From Acidocella facilis ATCC 35904 (GTDB lineage Bacteria; Pseudomonadota; Alphaproteobacteria; Acetobacterales; Acetobacteraceae): a stretch of DNA of 64,000 nucleotides. This document shows, one piece after another, positions 58,868 through 64,000 of the stretch. Location of the stretch: contig NZ_JHYG01000003.1 of NCBI RefSeq assembly GCF_000687875.1, forward strand, positions 62,001-126,000. Direction: 5' to 3'. A model generated the notes under the pieces. The model was not told the DNA's origin and did no database searches. It saw only the letters and a program-made list of their open reading frames with translations. A program made the position numbers and the translations under genes. Position 1 is the first letter of the stretch. Each line of letters opens with the position of its first letter.

Positions 58868-60750
58868 GCTTTGAGTCCGGTCGGTACGGTCGGCGGGGGT
58901 TCCGGCGGCGGGTTGGCGAGCGGGGTGTCGCGCCCGGCCGGGTCGTGCAGGAGGGCGTAGGTCATCAGGTCATGGGCGATCGGGGCGGCGGTCTGGGCGC
59001 CGTAATTGCCGTGCTCGATCAGCACCGCGATGGCGTAGCGCGGCGCGTCGGCGGGCGCGTAGGCGACGAACCAGGCATTCGGGCGCTGCTCCCAGGCCAT
59101 GGTCATATCATTGAAGTTTTTGGCTTTTTCGGCGGCGGTGTTGTTGTGCACCTGGGCTGTGCCGGTTTTGCCGGCCATCTGCACGTTGGGGATGGTCAGG
59201 CGTGCGCCATAGCCGGTGCCGGCGGGGTCGTTCACCACCTCGAACAGCCCCTGGCGGACCACCGCCAGATGCGCGGGATCGACATCCAGGGGCGCCGCGC
59301 CGCCGGGCAGCGAGTCCGGCTGCAGCGTGCCGCCGATCCGCCGGGTGAGATGCGGGGTGACGGCGAGGCCGGAGGCGAGGCGGGCGATCATCGTCGCCTG
59401 CGCCATCGGGGTGAGCTGGGTGTAGCCCTGGCCGATGCCCTGCACGACGGTATTGCCCTGGGCCCAATGGATGCCGTGCCGGCGCGCCCATTCCAAAGTC
59501 GGCACCAGCCCGGCCTGGGTGTGGGGGATGTCCGAATTGAGATCCACGCCCTGGCCCATGATCGTCGCCATCGCGGCGATCCTGTCGATGCCGGTATCCA
59601 GCGCGGTTTTATAGAAAAACACGTCGCAGCTGACCTTCAGCGCGGAGACGACATTGATGTTGCCATGGGCATCGTGATTGTCGCACCAGAAGATATGGTC
59701 GCCGAGCTTGAGGAAGCCGGGGCAGTTATGGATGGTGGTCGGGGTGAGGGCGCCGCATTTCAGCGCCGCCAGCGCCACGGTGGGCTTGAAGGTGGAGCCG
59801 GGCGCGAACAGCCCCGCCGTCGCCTTGTTGAGCAGCGGGTGTTTCGGGTCCTCCATCCAGCCTTTCCAGACATCGCTGGGCACGCCTTTGTCGAACAAGG
59901 ACGGATCGAAGGAGGGGGTGCTGGCCATGGCGAGGATCTCGCCATTGGTCGCATCCATCATCACCACCGCGCCGGTCTGCGCCCCCAGGCTCTGCACCGC
60001 CAGCTGCTGCAGCCCGGCATCCATGCCCAGCGCCACGGTCTGGCCCGGGGTGCCGGCATCCTGCGCCACCACGCGCATCACCTCGCCATGCACGTTGGTT
60101 TCAGTCTGCACGAAGCCGGGATCGCCGCGCAGAGAGAGATCGTCGGCATCTTCCGCGCCGGTGCGGCCCACCCGCATGCCCGGCAGCGCCAGCACCGCAT
60201 CCTGCTTCGCCTCCTGCTGGTTCGGCCGGCCGACATAGCCCACCGCATGCGCCGCCACCGGCCCCAGCGGGTAGGTGCGGCTGGCCCCTTCCTCGACGAT
60301 GACGCCGGGCAGGTTCGGGGTGTTGACCTCGATCGCGGCCATGTCCGGCCAGTCCAGCCAATCCTTCAGCAGCACCGGGATATAGCCGGGATGGTCGGCG
60401 AGATCCTGGGTAATGCGGGCCTTTTCCTCGTCCGAGAGCGGCACCAGCCGGTAGAAATTCTCCAGCACCACGTCCGGCTCCGGCGCCATCGCCTTCATGA
60501 ACAAGGCGCGCCAATGCTGCTGGTTGCCGGCGAGGATGGCGCCGAAGCGGTCGGTGATGATGCCGCGCTCGGGCGCCACCAGCCGCTCGGAGATGGAGTT
60601 CTGCTTGGCCATCAGCGCGTATTTGCCGTGCTCGGAGACCTGCAGATGATAGAGCCGGGTGGTGATGGCGGCGAAGATCGCCGCCTGGCCGGCGCCGATC
60701 AGCAGGGCGCGGCGGGAGAAGCCGGTGCGGTTCTTGGCCTGGCGGCGCAT
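58864..60750 (-). CDS. mrdA: Penicillin-binding protein 2 (elongation transpeptidase)
   Basis: A 628-aa class B PBP. It has one N-terminal membrane helix (RRALLIGAGQAAIFAAITTR), the pedestal domain (VAPERGIITDRFGAILAGNQ, EEGASRTYPLGPVAAHAVGY), and the transpeptidase domain with active-site Ser319 in the SxxK motif (GLFAPGSTFKPTVALAALKC). SCDVFFY lies in the SxN region and the KTG triad is in VQMAGKTGTAQVHNN. It crosslinks lateral wall with RodA, encoded next. It is 9 bp downstream of mreD. Confidence 0.95.
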   Translation of the reverse strand: MRRQAKNRTGFSRRALLIGAGQAAIFAAITTRLYHLQVSEHGKYALMAKQNSISERLVAPERGIITDRFGAILAGNQQHWRALFMKAMAPEPDVVLENFYRLVPLSDEEKARITQDLADHPGYIPVLLKDWLDWPDMAAIEVNTPNLPGVIVEEGASRTYPLGPVAAHAVGYVGRPNQQEAKQDAVLALPGMRVGRTGAEDADDLSLRGDPGFVQTETNVHGEVMRVVAQDAGTPGQTVALGMDAGLQQLAVQSLGAQTGAVVMMDATNGEILAMASTPSFDPSLFDKGVPSDVWKGWMEDPKHPLLNKATAGLFAPGSTFKPTVALAALKCGALTPTTIHNCPGFLKLGDHIFWCDNHDAHGNINVVSALKVSCDVFFYKTALDTGIDRIAAMATIMGQGVDLNSDIPHTQAGLVPTLEWARRHGIHWAQGNTVVQGIGQGYTQLTPMAQATMIARLASGLAVTPHLTRRIGGTLQPDSLPGGAAPLDVDPAHLAVVRQGLFEVVNDPAGTGYGARLTIPNVQMAGKTGTAQVHNNTAAEKAKNFNDMTMAWEQRPNAWFVAYAPADAPRYAIAVLIEHGNYGAQTAAPIAHDLMTYALLHDPAGRDTPLANPPPEPPPTVPTGLKA

Positions 60751-60759
60751 CTTCGCTCC

Positions 60760-61305
60760 TTACGCCTGTTCCACCGCCGCCGGGCCGCGATGGGCGCGGA
60801 TCAGGAAGGCGGCCAGCAGCGGGTAGAGCCCGGCGGCCAGCAGCGCCTCCAGCAGCAGCGGTCCGAGCGGCAGCAGCCGCAGGGCGAGGGCGGACTCAAT
60901 CGCCCAGGCCAGCCCGGCGCAGACCCCGGCCGCCAGCGTGAAGCTGGCCCAGACGATGAGAAACCGCGCCGGCACCAGCTTGCGGCGGGCGAGCAGCGTG
61001 CCCCATTGCAGCAGCAGCAACAGCACCGCCCAGACCCCGAAGGAGGAGAGGCCGAGCAGGTCCAGCAGCAACCCGCACAAGGCCACCAGCGGCGCGGGCA
61101 GGGAGCCCGGGCGGTAGAGCGACCAGAAATACACGCAGGCCATCGCATAGACCGGGCGCAGCGCCGCTTGGCCTTGAATGCCAAAGGGCATGCCGATGAC
61201 GAACAGCCCGAACAGCAGCGTCACCACGGGGAATATCCAGCGCGAAATCGCGTCGATCTGGCGCCACAATTTCGTGGGCCGGCGCAGGGCGGAGCCGCGG
61301 GCCAT
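60760..61305 (-). CDS. mreD: Rod shape-determining protein MreD
   Basis: A 181-aa membrane protein with about five or six hydrophobic helices (ISRWIFPVVTLLFGLFVIGM, PLVALCGLLLDLLGLSSFGV). It fits MreD by size and by its place between mreC and mrdA. The segment LLGLSSFGVWAVLLLLLQWG corresponds to the family's 'D.l.g...G..al..l' helix. It supports the MreC-PBP2-RodA elongation complex. Starts 3 bp after the mreC stop. Confidence 0.85.
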   Translation of the reverse strand: MARGSALRRPTKLWRQIDAISRWIFPVVTLLFGLFVIGMPFGIQGQAALRPVYAMACVYFWSLYRPGSLPAPLVALCGLLLDLLGLSSFGVWAVLLLLLQWGTLLARRKLVPARFLIVWASFTLAAGVCAGLAWAIESALALRLLPLGPLLLEALLAAGLYPLLAAFLIRAHRGPAAVEQA

Positions 61306-61308
61306 GGC

Positions 61309-62202
61309 TCAGCGTTTCCGGTGATGCTTGGCGGCGCTGGCGGCGGCGGGTTTGAGATGCGGGATGGGGGTGAGGGCCGGCAGATTATCCGGGTAGCTGA
61401 ACAGGCGCAGCACCCGCAGCGCGTCCAGATGCGCCAGCGGCAGCACCACCGGCTGGTTCTGCGCGTTGTAATGCACCACCCCCACCGGCAGGCCGGGCGG
61501 GAAGGCGCCGCCCTCGGCGCTGGTAAGCACCATCGCCCCTTCCGGCGGCGGCTGGTTCGGCGACCAGTACAGCAAAGACGGGTCCGGTCCGTTGGTGCCG
61601 GCCATCAGGGCGGGCGCGCCATTGGCGCCGATCGCCACCGGGATGCGGCTATTGATGTCGTTGATCAGCAGCACCCGGGCGGAGCGGTCCCCGGCATCCA
61701 CCACCCGGCCGGCGAGGCCGCGCCCATCCATCGCCACGGCGCCGATGAGGCTTTGCGGGTTGCCATTGGCCGGCGGCACCAGCACCAGCACCGAGCGGGC
61801 ATAGACGCCGCCGAGATCCGCCACCACCTCGCCGGTGGCGAATTCCGGCGTCGGGGTGGGGACGAAATGCAGCGAGGCTTTCAGCGCATCGTTCTGCGCC
61901 TGCAGCGCCATCGCCACCTCCTGCCATTGCAGCAGCTCGGCGTTCTGTTCGCGCAGCTGCTCGTTTTCCTGGCTCAGCGAGAAGAGATGGCCAATTTCCC
62001 CGGTGCCGTGCTCGGCCGCCTGGATCGGGCCGGAGACCAGCATATAGGCCGGCGCCAGCATGTCATCCAAGCCAGCGCGCAGCCGGTCGGAGAAATTCTG
62101 ATCCGCCCGGCCGATGAGAACGCAGCCGAGCGAGACCATCAGCATCACCGGCAGGGTCAGACGCGACAGGGCTTGGCGGAGCGGGATCGATAATCTGATC
62201 AC
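61309..62202 (-). CDS. mreC: Rod shape-determining protein MreC
   Basis: A 297-aa MreC. A short cytoplasmic start and one membrane helix (LTLPVMLMVSLGCVLIGRAD) are followed by a coiled coil (FSLSQENEQLREQNAELLQW, QEVAMALQAQNDALKAS) and the beta-barrel domain with MDGRGLAGRVVDAGDRSARV and LLINDINSRIPVAIGANGAP. It is the first gene of the operon. In most rod-shaped bacteria mreB is directly upstream; here the upstream sequence is 193 bp of non-coding DNA with a decayed repeat, then yggS. Confidence 0.93.
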   Translation of the reverse strand: MIRLSIPLRQALSRLTLPVMLMVSLGCVLIGRADQNFSDRLRAGLDDMLAPAYMLVSGPIQAAEHGTGEIGHLFSLSQENEQLREQNAELLQWQEVAMALQAQNDALKASLHFVPTPTPEFATGEVVADLGGVYARSVLVLVPPANGNPQSLIGAVAMDGRGLAGRVVDAGDRSARVLLINDINSRIPVAIGANGAPALMAGTNGPDPSLLYWSPNQPPPEGAMVLTSAEGGAFPPGLPVGVVHYNAQNQPVVLPLAHLDALRVLRLFSYPDNLPALTPIPHLKPAAASAAKHHRKR

Positions 62203-62357
62203 CGGAAACCTATCTGCAAAAAGAGGACAATGACCGCCTAGCCCTTACAGGCAAATGCGCGGGACGCACAGTGGGAATGCGCGGATTCAGCCAGGGCAGC
62301 GCGTTTAAAACATTAAAAATTGTGTCTGGCGGGCGTGGCAAAGGGTCAGCGATTGTT

Positions 62358-62387
62358 GAAGAAACACCCGCTAGCGCCAAAAACTTT
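62358..62387. repeat. Decayed right-end fragment of the cloverleaf repeat
   Basis: The run GAAGAAACACCCGCTAGCGC followed by CAAAAACTTT aligns with the right end of the complete copy (GAAAAAAGTCCCCACACCCC then CAAAAACTTT). The arms no longer pair. It lies just past the yggS stop codon, upstream of mreC, the same gene-end position as the other copies. Confidence 0.5.
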
Positions 62388-62395
62388 CGATAGCG

Positions 62396-63070
62396 TTAAT
62401 TTGCCGGCGGGGTCTCGCGCCGGCCGAACAAGGCGGTGCCGATGCGGATATGGGTGGCGCCGGCGGCGATGGCGGCGGCGTAATCGCCGGACATGCCCAT
62501 CGAGCGCACCGCCAGCCCATGCGCATCGGCCATCGCGGCGAGGCGGCGGAAATAAGGTGTGGGTTCGCCTGCTGCCGGCGGGATGCACATCAGCCCTTTC
62601 AGCGCATCGCCGAAGCGCGCGTGCGCGGCGCGGATGAAACCATCCGCTTCGGCGGTGGGGATACCGGATTTCTGCGCCTCGTCGCCGATATTCACCTGCA
62701 CCAGCAGCTCGGGCAGGCGCCCGGCTTTTTGCGCGGCGGCGTCGATCGCATCGAGCAGGCGCGGGCGGTCCAGGCTGTCGATCGCATCGGCTAGGCGCAC
62801 CGCCTGCTCGGCCTTGTTGGTCTGCAGCCCGCCAATGATATGCAGTTTCGCGCCGGGGAGCGGGAATTTTTCCGCCGCCTCCTGCACCCGGTTCTCGCCG
62901 AATATATGAAGCCCCGCCGCCAAGGCCGCCTCCACCGCGGCGCGCGGATGGGTTTTGCTGACGGCGATCAGGGTGATCTCCTCGGGATCGCGCCCGGCGG
63001 CGCGGGCGGCTTGCGCGATCTGGGCGCGGATGATTTCGAGGTTGCGGGCAATCGGGCTAATATCGGCCAT
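62396..63070 (-). CDS. yggS: PLP homeostasis protein YggS
   Basis: A 224-aa YggS/PLPBP protein, a cytoplasmic PLP-binding TIM barrel with no catalytic activity of its own that balances vitamin B6 and amino acid pools. Motifs are ITLIAVSKTHPRAAVEAALA (PLP Lys), HIFGENRVQEAAEKFPLPGA, LHIIGGLQTNKAEQAVRLAD, and the C-terminal SMGMSGDYAAAIAAGATHIR, then IGTALFGRR. The start at 63070 shares two bases with the start codon of the divergent thiE-like gene. Confidence 0.93.
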   Translation of the reverse strand: MADISPIARNLEIIRAQIAQAARAAGRDPEEITLIAVSKTHPRAAVEAALAAGLHIFGENRVQEAAEKFPLPGAKLHIIGGLQTNKAEQAVRLADAIDSLDRPRLLDAIDAAAQKAGRLPELLVQVNIGDEAQKSGIPTAEADGFIRAAHARFGDALKGLMCIPPAAGEPTPYFRRLAAMADAHGLAVRSMGMSGDYAAAIAAGATHIRIGTALFGRRETPPAN

Positions 63071-63668
63071 GGATTCACGGTTAATCGCCTGGGGCCGCGC
63101 GGTAAAGCGGCGCGACCCGCAGGCCCAGATCCCGCCGCTCTGGTTCTTCACCGATGCCCAGCGCACGCCCGACCCGCTGGCGGTGATTGCCCGGCTGCCT
63201 TTGGGGCTGTGCGGGGTGGTGCTGCGCCATGACCAGGACCCGGACCGCGCCCGGCTGGCGCGGCGGGCGGCGAAGATTTGCCGGGCGCGGCGGCTGGCGC
63301 TGATCATCGCCGGGGATGCGCGGCTGGCGGCGTCGCTGAAGGCGGGGCTGCATCTGCGGGGCGGGGCGGGGCGGGTGCGTTCGCATACCGGGCTGCGCAG
63401 CGCCTCGGCGCATGATGAGGCGCAGATTCGGCAGGCAAGGCGCGCGGATGTGGCGCTGGTCTTCATCTCTCCCGTGCATCCCACCGCCAGCCATCCCGGC
63501 GCGCGCGGGCTGGGGGCGGCGGGCTGGCGCCGTCTGGCGGCGCGGCTGAGTCCGGTCCGCGGCAAGGCGCCGATAAAGCCTTTTGCTCTGGGGGGAATGA
63601 GCGGCCGCCATGTCCGGAACTTGGGGCCTGAATGTGCCGGCGTGGGGGCAATCGACGCCTTTTTTTGA
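63069..63668 (+). CDS. Thiamine phosphate synthase/TenI-like protein
   Basis: A 199-aa TIM-barrel protein of the ThiE/TenI superfamily. PLWFFTDAQRTPDPLAVIAR matches the opening 'l..iTD', LCGVVLRHDQDPD matches 'v.lR.k', and VALVFISPVHPTASHPGARG, LGAAGW matches 'd....gpvfpT.SkpgA..lG'. The region is Arg/Ala-rich and some usual ThiE diphosphate ligands are not obvious, so it may be a TenI-like or divergent enzyme. The start ATG at 63069 forms CATG with the yggS start; both genes would then have no intergenic space. Confidence 0.7.
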   Translation: MDSRLIAWGRAVKRRDPQAQIPPLWFFTDAQRTPDPLAVIARLPLGLCGVVLRHDQDPDRARLARRAAKICRARRLALIIAGDARLAASLKAGLHLRGGAGRVRSHTGLRSASAHDEAQIRQARRADVALVFISPVHPTASHPGARGLGAAGWRRLAARLSPVRGKAPIKPFALGGMSGRHVRNLGPECAGVGAIDAFF

Positions 63669-64000
63669 AGCAATTAGCTTGAAGTTTGACCCGGTTCGGG
63701 CTCGGCCCGGAGCGGCAGGCCAAGCGTGTATATAAAAATACTTAAATGGTATGAATATTATATCGCGCTGCAGCGTAAGCTGCGCATAGTCGCTGGTTTT
63801 TACAGGAAAAGCGCAGGATCGAATTTAACATTAACGTCATATACATGTGGCGTGCGTGCCACAGTCCCCCGAATAAGCTCAAGAACGGAAAGTCAGAGAT
63901 TGCGCGGGCCGGCGGATGGCGATTTATAGGCTGCCGAGCGCATCGGCTGTCATCAGGCTGTCGGTGCACGCTTCTGGGGGCCTCACGGTCTTAAAAATTC
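63669..64000. other. Non-coding end of the window
   Basis: About 330 bp with AT-rich stretches (around 63728-63770 and 63825-63850). Only small imperfect hairpins were seen (for instance TGTGGC/GCCACA near 63846-63863). No convincing gene, RNA or repeat; it may be the upstream region of a gene beyond the window. Confidence 0.5.

Noticed and set aside
58945-62193. A 1082-codon plus-strand frame opposite mrdA, mreD and mreC
   Set aside because: Runs across three well-supported genes on the other strand; composition typical of GC-rich antisense reading.
63726-63929. A 67-codon plus-strand frame at the window end
   Set aside because: AT-rich, no ribosome site, no family resemblance; probably chance.

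Overview
The window is high-GC bacterial DNA (roughly two-thirds G+C by eye) that looks like an alphaproteobacterial chromosome, most likely Acetobacteraceae. The grounds are the tight ATGA/GTGA/TGATG gene overlaps, the gene families, GANTC sites in intergenic palindromes, and a sigma-28/FlgM flagellar circuit in an alphaproteobacterial background. The genus cannot be fixed from the sequence alone. No rRNA, tRNA, CRISPR array or intact prophage was seen.

Region 1 (about 0.2-36.6 kb) is an almost complete flagellar locus in two blocks pointing away from a centre at about 22.8-23.1 kb. The minus-strand block runs fliE-fliF-fliG-fliK-fliM/fliN fusion-fliQ-flhA-fliA-motA-motB-small membrane protein-fliH-fliI-fliJ-flgL-giant sulfotransferase/glycosyltransferase-flgA. 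It is followed, behind a sigma-28-like promoter, by fliC-fliD-fliS-flgM-flgN-like. The plus-strand block starts with cheY and a small CheZ-like protein, then two hairpin terminators, then flgBCDEFGHIJK, fliL, fliO, fliP, a second fliQ, fliR and flhB. Together these supply the export gate, MS/C rings, rod, hook, L/P rings, filament, stator, chaperones and the sigma factor/anti-sigma pair. Unusual points are the FliM-FliN fusion, two divergent FliQ copies, a 1138-residue modification enzyme inside the operon, and a DxxxQ protein after CheY.

Region 2 (36.7-42.4 kb) holds an APC permease, a 132-bp four-armed palindromic repeat, a [2Fe-2S] ferredoxin, a DUF255/thioredoxin-fold protein whose stop codon lies in a 15/16 match to the ParB-binding site parS, and a zinc-ribbon methyltransferase. 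Region 3 (42.5-44.3 kb) is a lower-GC island with a peptidoglycan-binding/lytic transglycosylase protein that lacks a signal peptide, followed 6 bp later by an exported small protein. This has the form of an effector/immunity pair.

Region 4 (44.3-53.6 kb) is mostly metabolic and housekeeping: a 2-oxoglutarate oxygenase, xylulokinase, two paralogous histidine-rich exported proteins, a DOPA-dioxygenase-like enzyme, Nfu, a nitroreductase, tsaB-rimI and Ppx/GppA. Region 5 (53.6-63.7 kb) has a bactofilin, a PfkB kinase, a TauE-type permease, a GNAT, and the cell-wall elongation operon mreC-mreD-mrdA-rodA-murI. mreB is not adjacent. It ends with yggS and a thiE-like gene whose divergent start codons overlap.

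A recurring structural theme is palindromic intergenic DNA: a dispersed cloverleaf-like repeat (one complete, one degenerate, one half and one decayed copy), a 217-bp nested inverted repeat near 56.8 kb, and two hairpins with a GAGTC centre placed at gene 3' ends.
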